Source: Butyrivibrio sp. | Lineage (GTDB): Bacteria > Bacillota > Clostridia > Lachnospirales > Lachnospiraceae | Assembly: GCA_017470505.1 (NCBI GenBank) | Contig: JAFUYO010000027.1 | Coordinates: forward strand, 1-59,946 | Direction of reading: 5' to 3' | Length of the DNA: 59,946 bases | In this document: positions 34,152 to 42,785 of the stretch, one piece after another | How the letters are laid out: each line of letters starts with the position of its first letter | How positions within the stretch are numbered: position 1 is the first letter of the stretch | Program-made: the position numbers and the translations under genes | Notes under the pieces: generated by a model | Seen by the model: only the letters and a program-made list of their open reading frames with translations | Databases searched by the model: none | What the model was told of the DNA's origin: nothing

Positions 34152-35665
34152 CAGACATTCTGTGCGTTTTCCGTATCCAGCTGAGGAAGCTTCGGAACAG
34201 GCCCCTCTCCTCTTATCTCGATAAGGGGCGATGCCTTTCCCTCTATGTAATCCCTTGTTATTGTCACGCGGCCGATGTTGTCATCCTTGGGAATCTCGTA
34301 CATGATATCCAGCATGAACTCCTCTATGATAGCGCGGAGAGCTCTCGCACCCGTATCTTTTTCCATGGCTTTTTCGGCAATTGCTTCAAGAGCCGAGTCG
34401 TCAAACTCAAGATCAACCTCATCCAGGGCAAGGAGCTTTTGGTATTGCTTGAGTATCGCGTTCCTGGGCTCCTTTAAAATCCTGACCAGCATGTCCTTGG
34501 TGAGAGCCTGCAGAGTGCAGATGATCGGAAGCCTTCCCAAAAACTCCGGGATCATTCCAAACTTCTTTAGGTCCTCGATGGTGACGTTTGTGAGGAGGTT
34601 GGGATCATCCTCGTACTTGTCCTTGAGGTCCGCGTCAAACCCGATGGATGTCTGCTTGTTGAGCCTCTGCGTTATGATCTTTTCAAGGTCGGGGAAAGCA
34701 CCTCCGCAGATAAAGAGGATGTTTCTCGTATTCACTGTCGCAAGAGGAACCATGGCGTTCTTGCTGCCGGCGCCGACCGGGACCTCAACATTGGACCCTT
34801 CAAGGAGCTTTAACATTCCCTGCTGGACCGACTCACCCGATACATCCCTTGAGGTAGTGTTCTTCTTTTTGGCGATCTTGTCAATCTCATCGATGAAGAT
34901 GATGCCGTGCTCCGTCTTCTCGACGTCATTGCCTGCTGCCGCAAGGAGCTTGCTCACAACGCTCTCAATGTCATCGCCTATGTAACCGGCTTCCGTCAGG
35001 CTCGTTGCATCCGCTATCGCAAGCGGCACGTCAAGGAGCCTTGCAAGTGTCTTGACAAGGTAGGTCTTTCCGCTTCCTGTAGGTCCCAAGAGAAGGATGT
35101 TGGACTTCTCAATCTCTATCTCATCCATGGTGTCGGTGGCAACCCTCTTGTAGTGGTTGTAAACCGCAACGGACATGACCTTTTTGGCCTTATCCTGCCC
35201 TATAACATATTCATCAAGCTTTGCCTTTATCTTGTGCGGCGCGGGGATGTTCCTGATATCTATCGTAGCCTTTCCGTGCTTTTCGCTCTTTTTCCTGATC
35301 TTCTGGGAGTTGGGGATACCGCCGCCCATGTTCATCCCGTCCATGTTAAAAAAGCCGAAGTTCTGCCCCATGTTCTTGTTGAGCTCATTCATCAGCCCCG
35401 GGTTATTCAGCATATTCTGATAGTCGAACTGGCTGACAGCATCCATTGTCCTGTGCATACAGTCGTCACAGATACATATATTGTTGGGGAGATGGAACAT
35501 CTTGCCCGCCTTGCTCTCAGGTCGTCTGCAGACAAAGCACACATCCTCAAACTCTTTCTTCTCATCGCCGCTTGTCTTGCCATCTTCCTTTTTGTCGTTA
35601 TTTATTTCTTTTCCGTCTTCAGTAACCTCTCTGAAGTCGAACTCATCGTTTCTGTTATCTTCCAT
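34151..35665 (-). CDS. clpX: ATP-dependent protease ATPase subunit ClpX
   Basis: A 504-aa AAA+ unfoldase that feeds ClpP. The zinc-binding domain has C43, C46, C66 and C69. Walker A is GPTGSGKT, Walker B IIFIDEIDKIAKK, and the ClpP-binding loop is an IGF (TSIGFDAD). It is about 80 residues longer than typical: an acidic 40-residue N-terminal extension and a Met/Asn-rich linker (about 85-130). clpP is not in the window. The promoter lies at 35698-35726. Confidence 0.96.
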   Translation of the reverse strand: MEDNRNDEFDFREVTEDGKEINNDKKEDGKTSGDEKKEFEDVCFVCRRPESKAGKMFHLPNNICICDDCMHRTMDAVSQFDYQNMLNNPGLMNELNKNMGQNFGFFNMDGMNMGGGIPNSQKIRKKSEKHGKATIDIRNIPAPHKIKAKLDEYVIGQDKAKKVMSVAVYNHYKRVATDTMDEIEIEKSNILLLGPTGSGKTYLVKTLARLLDVPLAIADATSLTEAGYIGDDIESVVSKLLAAAGNDVEKTEHGIIFIDEIDKIAKKKNTTSRDVSGESVQQGMLKLLEGSNVEVPVGAGSKNAMVPLATVNTRNILFICGGAFPDLEKIITQRLNKQTSIGFDADLKDKYEDDPNLLTNVTIEDLKKFGMIPEFLGRLPIICTLQALTKDMLVRILKEPRNAILKQYQKLLALDEVDLEFDDSALEAIAEKAMEKDTGARALRAIIEEFMLDIMYEIPKDDNIGRVTITRDYIEGKASPLIEIRGEGPVPKLPQLDTENAQNV

Positions 35666-35697
35666 ATTCGCTCCAATCTGTCAATCACTTGCGCTTT

Positions 35698-35726
35698 ATT
35701 ATATTCGCAGGTCAAAACACTTACAA
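35698..35726 (-). promoter_or_regulatory. clpX promoter
   Basis: TTGTAA (35721-35726) and TATAAT (35698-35703), spacer 17 bp, minus strand. Confidence 0.75.
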
Positions 35727-35742
35727 GTGAACTTTCTATAAA

Positions 35743-38301
35743 CTACCTGCGGCCGCTGCGGATGTAGGTAATAAAGTGGTTCCCGTTCTCCTCAAAGAGC
35801 TTTGCTGTATCGTTCATACCGTACTTGTAAACCTCGCCTGTCTTTGTGTTTACAAGCACCGTGTTGAGGTCATTGAAACCGATGAGCAGCATTGATGTCC
35901 CGTCGTTTAGCATGACCATAACCGGCAGATCCTGGTTGACATAGTAGAGCATTGCCTGCAGAGGGCAGGAGTCAAGCTCAAGCACCCTGATATCGGGAAT
36001 GGAAGAGCCAAGTATCTCAACGACGCTCTCACCGCCAGATAGAAGCGACTCGACATCCCTGCTGATCCCTTCAAACTGTAAGATAAGGCCAAGGCAGGCT
36101 GCGGTAGTATCCATAGACTCAAGGTCGTCATAGGTCTCGACAGCCCTTGTTATTGACATTATCTGATTTGAGCGGGACAGATTCCCCTTTAGCCAGATAT
36201 AGTCGTTGTCGTCGCCTATCACTACTCCCGGAGCGTCAAAGGCGAGGCTCACCGCCTCAGCAGGGTCTGTGAATATCCCCTCTATGGTGTGAAGGCCGTA
36301 GACGTAGTAGAAAGGCTTTTCGAGCGTGTTTCTCTCAATCTCGGGTGTTATGTTGCGGCTCCCCTCAAACAGAGTCTGCTCGGGAGTCAGGACTCTGAGC
36401 TGCTTTGTCTTTATATCATTTTTGGTCGTTATCTGCACGATCTTTTCAAAAGTATCGACAGAGACTACGGAGACGACGTTATTTCCGCCCTCGGCCTTGA
36501 GCGTGCTCATGATCTGGTCATCGTAGGTAGCGACATACTCTCCGCTCTCATCCCTTGTTACCCTGGAGAGTTTAATCTGATTGTCTCCTAATGTGACTCC
36601 TGTCACATAGATGCCGTCCGGGTGGTAGTTTTCCAGAAGGTTCCCGTCCAGGTCCTCGATACGGATGCTGTACATGGCATAGATCGGGTTGCCTATCCTG
36701 TCAACTCCGACATCATCTCCGTGACAGAGGCCGTAGACCAGATCCTCCCCCATAAACCCGAGAAGTATTATGTAGTCCCCGGGGTCAGAGCCTATCTCAG
36801 ACTCAAGCCTTGTGCTGAGGTTCATCATCTTGAGACTCTTAAGGCCGCTCTGCCAGGCTATCGTGCTCTCGGACTTTGAGATCTTGTACTCTCCGGCTCC
36901 GAGATTGTCGACAACAAGGCTTGCCTGTTTGCCGATAAGGTCGATTGCATATATGTTCTGGTCCAGCATCGAGTAAAACATGTCGCTGCTGGTGTAGGAT
37001 ATGGTCTTAAAGTAATGTATGAGGATGTCCGGCGACTGCTCACTCTCAACAAAGGCCTGCTCCTCGACGGCATTCATCGCAGAGTTGTAGTCGTAGACCG
37101 CAATGCCGACGCATCCCTCGTGGATGCCGCGGTTCATGTACCCCGCCACCGCAAACCTGACATTTCCGGCCTCATCGACTTTGAGCACCTTGATGCTGTG
37201 CCTGTTCCATCTCGTCCTCAGATCGTCGTTGTCAGTATCGTAAAAGCCAAAAAGGTAAGCCAGCTTATTCTCGGAGTTGTTGAACATATACAGCCTGTTC
37301 TCGCTGACAAAGGCAAAAGCCGAGCCTCCGCTGCTCTCAACAAGCTCAAGGTCCGGGTCTGAAATGCTGAGACCAATGGCGTTACTGCCTATTGAGTAGG
37401 ACGAGGAATCAAACAGATAGTTCATTCTCCTCTCATAATTCAGCAGATAGATCCTGTCAGAGGTGTATCTGACCCTGAAGTCCTCTGTGACATTGTACTG
37501 GCGGCTGATCGTGCCTTCTCTGACAGTCACCCTGTACACAAGCTCAATGCTCCCTGTCTGGGAGTGAAGGTCTGTGACATATATCTCGGGGTCAGTGTGT
37601 CTTGTCACATTCAAGTCTCCCCATGTAACCTGGCTGAAGCTGGAGTGTATATTCACCCTGTTAAAGGTCGTGTTGTCGCCCTCCGAGTTTGACTCAAGGT
37701 ACTTACTGTACTCCTGAGCTGCAGTCTTTGAGAAGGTCGCCTTTGAAAAACCGAGCACAAAATCAAGTTCATCCTCTAAGTGGTATCTTGAGTCATCCTC
37801 TGTCCAGACAAACCTCGTGTAGTATTTTGCAGTGCCGCTCTCCGTGTCCATACATATGACGAGCATATACTCCCTGTCCGGAGTTATCAGATCTTTTAAT
37901 ACAAAAGAGCCTTCAATATACCGGCCGCTCTCCCTGTAGTCAACAATATCCGTGCTCTCGACAAGAGAACTGCCGTCTATGTTTCTGACTTCAAACCTAA
38001 GGTCATGGGCCTTCGATCCGTAGGTATTTATCCTGTAGGATATGCTTCTGGAGGCGCCCACAGGTATTATCGGTCCCCGCAGGTGGCTCTGATCGATCTT
38101 TGAGATATATCCGCGGAGTGGATTGATCTCATTTTCACCGCTCATAAGAGTCACAACAGGGAGCGTCGCTCTGGGCATCGGCGCAGACATATCCGCGTTG
38201 TCCCCGCCAAAAAAGCGGCTCATGATGAGAATGGATATGAGCAGTACAATAAAGAAGTATGCTATTTTTAATATAGTAAGTCTAATTGATCTTTCTCGCA
38301 T
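35743..38301 (-). CDS. Large membrane-anchored beta-rich protein with C39-like end
   Basis: An 852-aa protein of no named family. A single N-terminal transmembrane anchor (about 8-28) is followed by an extracytoplasmic beta-rich region with several Y/F-hydrophobic-x-N/D repeats suggestive of a beta-propeller (about 280-640). The last ~115 residues look like a C39-type papain-like domain: TTAACLGLILQFEG, then YYVNQDLPVMVML and TSMLLIGFNDLNTVLVN. The histidine expected before the LLIGF strand is replaced (GTS), so it is probably not a protease. No clear ribosome site precedes the ATG. Divergent from the DUF402 gene. Confidence 0.75.
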   Translation of the reverse strand: MRERSIRLTILKIAYFFIVLLISILIMSRFFGGDNADMSAPMPRATLPVVTLMSGENEINPLRGYISKIDQSHLRGPIIPVGASRSISYRINTYGSKAHDLRFEVRNIDGSSLVESTDIVDYRESGRYIEGSFVLKDLITPDREYMLVICMDTESGTAKYYTRFVWTEDDSRYHLEDELDFVLGFSKATFSKTAAQEYSKYLESNSEGDNTTFNRVNIHSSFSQVTWGDLNVTRHTDPEIYVTDLHSQTGSIELVYRVTVREGTISRQYNVTEDFRVRYTSDRIYLLNYERRMNYLFDSSSYSIGSNAIGLSISDPDLELVESSGGSAFAFVSENRLYMFNNSENKLAYLFGFYDTDNDDLRTRWNRHSIKVLKVDEAGNVRFAVAGYMNRGIHEGCVGIAVYDYNSAMNAVEEQAFVESEQSPDILIHYFKTISYTSSDMFYSMLDQNIYAIDLIGKQASLVVDNLGAGEYKISKSESTIAWQSGLKSLKMMNLSTRLESEIGSDPGDYIILLGFMGEDLVYGLCHGDDVGVDRIGNPIYAMYSIRIEDLDGNLLENYHPDGIYVTGVTLGDNQIKLSRVTRDESGEYVATYDDQIMSTLKAEGGNNVVSVVSVDTFEKIVQITTKNDIKTKQLRVLTPEQTLFEGSRNITPEIERNTLEKPFYYVYGLHTIEGIFTDPAEAVSLAFDAPGVVIGDDNDYIWLKGNLSRSNQIMSITRAVETYDDLESMDTTAACLGLILQFEGISRDVESLLSGGESVVEILGSSIPDIRVLELDSCPLQAMLYYVNQDLPVMVMLNDGTSMLLIGFNDLNTVLVNTKTGEVYKYGMNDTAKLFEENGNHFITYIRSGRR

Positions 38302-38303
38302 AA

Positions 38304-38332
38304 TTGACTTTCAATTTGGGTGATAGTATTAT
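38304..38332 (+). promoter_or_regulatory. Promoter placing the start at the DUF402 ATG
   Basis: TTGACT (38304-38309) and TATTAT (38327-38332), spacer 17 bp. The expected start of transcription falls on or within a base of the ATG at 38339. Confidence 0.7.
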
Positions 38333-38338
38333 TTTTGT

Positions 38339-38845
38339 ATGAAAAATATAGCTTTATTTCGCAAGCGCTTCATCCCCGATGAATGCGTCGAATTAAAAGA
38401 TGATATCATTCTAAAAGCTGAAGGCGATGTGATCGTCACCAAATGGAGGGCGATCCACGAGCGCTCTGATCTGTCCTGCGGTTATTCCTGCTACTATCTG
38501 GACAGAGGCTACAAGATCAGCAAGTTCTTAAAGAGCGACAATTCCCTTCTGTGCTGGTACTGCGACATCATAACCCACGAATACGACGAAAATAGTTCCT
38601 CCCTTCTGGTGATCGACCTTCTGGCCGATGTCAAGATTTATCCTGACGGGAGAATCCGCGTACTTGATCTCGATGAGCTGTCTGCCGCTTTTGAGAAGCG
38701 TCTTATTGACGAGACCCTTCTTAAAAAGAGCCTGCTCTCCCTGAACAGGCTCCTGGGTGAAATCTATTCCGAGGGCATCGCGCCCCTGTGCGCTCCGATC
38801 GAGGAGCTCATAAAAGGTGATGGCACCTCCCGGGATCCTCAGTAG
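38339..38845 (+). CDS. DUF402-family protein
   Basis: A 168-aa protein of the DUF402 fold. Members such as S. aureus SA1684 and Ntdp are nucleoside di/triphosphate phosphatases with a metal site in a beta-barrel. The WYCDIITHEYD and DLLADVKIYPDGRIRVLDLDEL segments are diagnostic. No Shine-Dalgarno precedes the ATG and the promoter is so close that the mRNA is probably leaderless. Its 3' end overlaps the convergent wall-hydrolase gene by 7 bp. Confidence 0.85.
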   Translation: MKNIALFRKRFIPDECVELKDDIILKAEGDVIVTKWRAIHERSDLSCGYSCYYLDRGYKISKFLKSDNSLLCWYCDIITHEYDENSSSLLVIDLLADVKIYPDGRIRVLDLDELSAAFEKRLIDETLLKKSLLSLNRLLGEIYSEGIAPLCAPIEELIKGDGTSRDPQ

Positions 38846-40038
38846 AATACATGTCCCCCGATATTTATGCCCGAAAGTCCGGGCACCGGTGTTCTGAAAT
38901 ATACACAGTTTCCAACATTTGAATAACCCTTCATGGCTTCGTCAGCTGCCTGGTAACAGGCAGCTGTTGCTTTGTCGTTGGCAAGCGCTATGGCAAGCCT
39001 TCCGCTGGCAACAGGTGAAAACTGCCTGTTCTGGTAGATAACTCCAACAACCGTGTCAGGATATACTGAGCTCAGCACGCGGTTAATGACAACCGCTCCA
39101 ACCGCGACCTTTCCCTCGTAGGGCTCTGCCCCTGCCTCACAGTAGATGAGATTTGCCAAAAGAGTCCTGTCTCCTTCCGCAAAGGTCACCTCTGAGATAT
39201 TCCTCCAGGTTGAAGCCCTTGCCAGTTTGGATAGCCTTATCTCCTCTGCAAGCTTTGCTTCAAGCTTCTTTATGTCAGCCTCCTGGGCCTTGATCTTGTC
39301 TTCAAGCTCCCGGGCCTTTGACTCGGCATCTGAGATGTCGTTTGAATACTGCTTTATAGATCCGGAGGTCTGGCTTACAAGCCCCGCAACTCTGCTCTGC
39401 TCCGCCTGTTCCTTGACCCGAAAGTCCTCCAGCTGTTCCTTCTCCTCCTTGAGGGCATCCTCTTTCGCCTCTATGAGGCGCCTCGTCTCCATGTATTCGC
39501 TCAGCATCCTGCGGTCGTATGCCGCAAGCTGCTCAAAGTAGTTGCTCCTGTTAAGAAAATCCGCAATGCTTCCGCTCTCTAAGAGATTGGCAATGAGAAC
39601 CACGTTCTGCTTCTCATACATGAACTGAATGCGCTTTTTCATGGAGGAGTACTGTTCTGCCTCCATTGACCTGGCTGCCTCCAGCTCCACCATCGTGTTC
39701 TCTATCTCGGTTTGTTTGTCATCGATCTGTTCCTCGATATTCTCGAGGTTGTCGCTGACCTCGGAAAGCTGCGAGTTCAGGTTATTGAGCTGCCCCTGAA
39801 GAGTGGACTTCTCCTCGTTCATCTCGGCGATGTCGTCCTTGGTATCCTCAAGCTCGCTCCGGGACTGGTCCCTTACTTTTTTGGCCTCCTCAAGCTGCTG
39901 CCTGGTGGACTCTGTAGCACGCCCTTCCGTGTAAAACAATGATGCGAGCACAGCTATCAGGCAGATACTTCCAAGAAATCTTTGCGCTTTTTTTACTATG
40001 AAGTTGTTCTTACCTTTTCCGGTGCCCCTCTTTGTCAT
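38839..40038 (-). CDS. Coiled-coil cell wall hydrolase, SleB family
   Basis: A 399-aa exported protein: N-terminal signal/anchor (about 17-38), a long CwlO/PcsB-like coiled coil (about 45-280), and a C-terminal SleB/Hydrolase_2 domain (about 290-399) with NLIYCEAGAEPYEGKVAVGA. The coiled coil resembles regions through which FtsEX activates hydrolases, an inference. The catalytic part closely matches the protein at 15676-16791. No good ribosome site precedes the ATG, which lies 4 bp after the comEB stop, so translation is probably coupled. Confidence 0.88.
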   Translation of the reverse strand: MTKRGTGKGKNNFIVKKAQRFLGSICLIAVLASLFYTEGRATESTRQQLEEAKKVRDQSRSELEDTKDDIAEMNEEKSTLQGQLNNLNSQLSEVSDNLENIEEQIDDKQTEIENTMVELEAARSMEAEQYSSMKKRIQFMYEKQNVVLIANLLESGSIADFLNRSNYFEQLAAYDRRMLSEYMETRRLIEAKEDALKEEKEQLEDFRVKEQAEQSRVAGLVSQTSGSIKQYSNDISDAESKARELEDKIKAQEADIKKLEAKLAEEIRLSKLARASTWRNISEVTFAEGDRTLLANLIYCEAGAEPYEGKVAVGAVVINRVLSSVYPDTVVGVIYQNRQFSPVASGRLAIALANDKATAACYQAADEAMKGYSNVGNCVYFRTPVPGLSGINIGGHVFY

Positions 40039-40042
40039 GGTG

Positions 40043-40525
40043 CTAAATGGTTATCTGAATGTTCCTTCCGCTTCTCTGATACTGGTAATATCTCACGCCG
40101 GCTGCGTCAAACATCTTCTTGGACGCCCTTGTCATCGGCGCATCCGCGTATTTGTCGCTGTCGTAGACAACTGTCCGTATCCCGGCCTGAATGATCGCCT
40201 TGGCGCACTCGTTACACGGGAAAAGAGATACATATATCTTTCCGCCGACAAGGCTGCCGCCTCTGTAATTGAGGATGGCGTTGAGTTCCGAGTGAGTGAC
40301 AAAGGGATACTTGGTATCGAGCTCATCACCGGCCTCTCTCTCCCAGGGAAAATCGTCATCTGAGCAGCCCTTAGGAAAGCCGTTGTAGCCCATGGAGAGG
40401 ATGTTGTTGTCCTCGCTGACTATGCAGCTGCCCACCTGTGTGTTGGGGTCCTTGGAGCGCATTGCTGCAAGCTTGGCGACCCCCATAAAGTATTCATCCC
40501 AGGAAATATAGTCATCTCTCTTCAT
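40043..40525 (-). CDS. comEB: dCMP deaminase (ComEB type)
   Basis: A 160-aa zinc-dependent deaminase converting dCMP to dUMP for dTTP synthesis. The zinc and catalytic motifs are HSELNAI (His and Glu) and PCNECAK (two Cys). I start at ATG 40525, with AGGAGG 4 nt upstream, rather than the frame opening at 40570, which overlaps upp. Part of the run ywlC-rpiB-upp-comEB. Confidence 0.93.
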   Translation of the reverse strand: MKRDDYISWDEYFMGVAKLAAMRSKDPNTQVGSCIVSEDNNILSMGYNGFPKGCSDDDFPWEREAGDELDTKYPFVTHSELNAILNYRGGSLVGGKIYVSLFPCNECAKAIIQAGIRTVVYDSDKYADAPMTRASKKMFDAAGVRYYQYQRSGRNIQITI

Positions 40526-40566
40526 ACGTCCTCCTAATCCGCGATACATGGATTGCTCCGCTTCGC

Positions 40567-41196
40567 TCACCTGGTGCCGAAGATCCTGTCGCCGGCATCG
40601 CCAAGTCCCGGTACTATATATCCGTGATCGTTGAGCTTCTCATCGAGGGCTCCGACATAGATATCAACATCGGGATGCGCATCCTGCATCGCCTTGAGCC
40701 CCTCGGGAGCAGCTATGATGCACATGAAGTGTATCTTCTTGCAGCCCCTGTCCTTGAGCATCTGAATCGCTGCTACTGAAGATCCGCCTGTTGCGAGCAT
40801 AGGGTCTACCACGAAGATCTCTCTCTCTGAAATATCCACGGGCATCTTGCAGTAATACTCAACAGGCTTAAGTGTCTCAGGGTCCCTGTAAAGACCTATA
40901 TGTCCGACCTTGGCTGTTGGAATAAGAGCAAGCATTCCGTCAACCATGCCAAGTCCTGCCCTTAAGATAGGAACAATACAGAGCTTTCTTCCCTTTAGTT
41001 CCTTGACCGTGGTCCTGCAGATGGGCGTCTCAATCTCCACATCCTGGAGCTGTAAATCTCTTGTCGCCTCATAGCAGATCAGCATCGCGATCTCGCCGAT
41101 AGTCTGCCTGAAATCCTTGGTCCCTGTCTCAATTCTCCTTATTTTTCCGATCTTGTGCTGGATCAGCGGATGATCCATAATAACTACTTTGCTCAT
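40567..41196 (-). CDS. upp: Uracil phosphoribosyltransferase
   Basis: A 209-aa salvage enzyme making UMP from uracil and PRPP. The PRPP loop is [10 protein letters not shown], and the uracil-site [13 protein letters not shown] lies at the C-terminus. AGGAGG precedes the ATG. Its place next to rpiB and comEB groups pentose-phosphate and pyrimidine steps. Confidence 0.97.
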   Translation of the reverse strand: MSKVVIMDHPLIQHKIGKIRRIETGTKDFRQTIGEIAMLICYEATRDLQLQDVEIETPICRTTVKELKGRKLCIVPILRAGLGMVDGMLALIPTAKVGHIGLYRDPETLKPVEYYCKMPVDISEREIFVVDPMLATGGSSVAAIQMLKDRGCKKIHFMCIIAAPEGLKAMQDAHPDVDIYVGALDEKLNDHGYIVPGLGDAGDRIFGTR

Positions 41197-41248
41197 AGTA
41201 TCCTCCTGTATATTTTATTAGGGAAACGCCATGCTTTTCAGCGCCTTT

Positions 41249-41677
41249 TCAGCTTTCCAGCTTGGCTATCCTGCGGCTGTGCTTCTCAAGCCCTGAAAAA
41301 GGTGTGTCAAGAAAAATATCGACCATCTCATTTGCCAGTACCTCACCGACAAAACCGCCCCCCATCGCCAAAACATTTGCGTCATTGTGCTCTCTTGTGA
41401 GCCTTGCCGACGTTGTCTCAGAGCAGAGCGCGCATCTGACTCCCTTAACCTTATTGGCTGCTATGGAAATCCCGATCCCTGTGGTGCAGATGACAATTCC
41501 CTTCTCGCACTCACCACCTGCTACCGCCTTGGCGGCAGGTATTCCAAAATCAGGATAATCGCAGGAGTCCTTAGAGTAGGTGCCGAAGTCCTTATACTCG
41601 ATCCCCCTCTCTTCCAGGTGCCTTTTCACCGATTCCTTTAAGTCAAATCCACCGTGATCACTCGCTATTGCAATCAT
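41249..41677 (-). CDS. rpiB: Ribose-5-phosphate isomerase B
   Basis: A 142-aa RpiB/LacAB-type isomerase interconverting ribose-5-phosphate and ribulose-5-phosphate. It begins IAIASDHGGFDLKE and has the anion loop TTGIGISIAANK with the catalytic cysteine in VICTTG. Normal length. Located 46 bp after ywlC. Confidence 0.96.
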   Translation of the reverse strand: MIAIASDHGGFDLKESVKRHLEERGIEYKDFGTYSKDSCDYPDFGIPAAKAVAGGECEKGIVICTTGIGISIAANKVKGVRCALCSETTSARLTREHNDANVLAMGGGFVGEVLANEMVDIFLDTPFSGLEKHSRRIAKLES

Positions 41678-41723
41678 TGTTGCCCCTCCTCCGGCATAAA
41701 TTTATTTGTAACCGGACTATTTT

Positions 41724-42782
41724 TCAAAGACTGATGACTCTGTGTCCCGCCGCCTTCAAGAGCCTGTTCATTACAGCCTGTCCGACTCCGGTGTCATCAA
41801 ACGCCTCGGAAAAAGAAATATCAATTCCCTCATCGTCAAACTCCCTGAGGACTTTAAACAGCTCGTGTGCAACTGCTGCCTCGTTATCCCTGTCACCCAC
41901 ATTTTTTACAACATCGGCGCGGTAGCTTAAAGCAGTCTTCCCGGTGGCTATAACTCCGACTTTTTTGCCGGCAGACATCTGCTCTTGGGCTCTTTTATTT
42001 ATGTATTCCAAAACCTTTTCCTGTTCGCCCTCAACAATTGTGAGCTCTCCCTTCGGAGCGTAGTGTTTGTACTTCATCCCGGGCGCCTTGGGCTTTAGCG
42101 CAGATGATGAGTCTATGATAGTCCTGTCTACCTCCACATCGCCGAGGACCTCTTTTAACATGTCAAGGGTTATATAGCCCGGACGCAATATCATAGGCGT
42201 GTCTGATGTGAGATCAACTATTGTGGATTCCACGCCTATCCCTACCTGGCCTCCGTCTATTATCATCTCGATCTTGCCGGATAAGTCCTCCTCGCAGTAC
42301 TTTGCGAGCGTCGGGCTCGGCCTTCCCGAGGTGTTGGCGCTAGGAGCTGCGATAAAGCCGCCGGCTGCCCTTATGAGCTCCAATGCAATCTTATTGTCTG
42401 GCATTCTTATGGCAACGGTATCAAGGCCTCCCGTCGTCTCTGTCGGGACCTTGTCATTCCTGCTCATTATCATGGTAAGAGGCCCCGGCCAGAACGCCTC
42501 TGAGAGCTTAAGCGCCTCTTTGGGGACAGCGCTTACTATCTTCCCGACATCCTCCATGCACGCAACATGCACAATAAGAGGATTGTCCGAAGGGCGCCCC
42601 TTTGCCGCATATATCTTTTTGGAAGACAGGGGATTTAATGCGTCGCCTCCAAGGCCATACACCGTCTCTGTAGGGAAGGCCACAAGCCCGCCGTCCTTTA
42701 ATATCTGCCCGGCCCTCTGAAGTGCCTTTTTTGCACTGTCGTCTATATTGTTTTCATCAATCGTAACTGTCTCAGTAATCAT
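41724..42782 (-). CDS. ywlC: Threonylcarbamoyl-AMP synthase (Sua5 type)
   Basis: A 352-aa enzyme for the first step of the t6A tRNA modification. The YrdC domain (about 15-215) has FPTETVYGLG, YAAKGRPSDNPL and PSANTSGRPSP; the C-terminal Sua5 domain (about 240-350) makes it the long form. The start lies 3 bp after the GH18 stop with a poor ribosome site, so translation is probably coupled. Confidence 0.95.
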   Translation of the reverse strand: MITETVTIDENNIDDSAKKALQRAGQILKDGGLVAFPTETVYGLGGDALNPLSSKKIYAAKGRPSDNPLIVHVACMEDVGKIVSAVPKEALKLSEAFWPGPLTMIMSRNDKVPTETTGGLDTVAIRMPDNKIALELIRAAGGFIAAPSANTSGRPSPTLAKYCEEDLSGKIEMIIDGGQVGIGVESTIVDLTSDTPMILRPGYITLDMLKEVLGDVEVDRTIIDSSSALKPKAPGMKYKHYAPKGELTIVEGEQEKVLEYINKRAQEQMSAGKKVGVIATGKTALSYRADVVKNVGDRDNEAAVAHELFKVLREFDDEGIDISFSEAFDDTGVGQAVMNRLLKAAGHRVISL

Positions 42783-42785
42783 TAT

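Noticed and set aside
34907-35767. 286-codon plus-strand frame opposite clpX
   Set aside because: Shadow of clpX; no ribosome site or domain.
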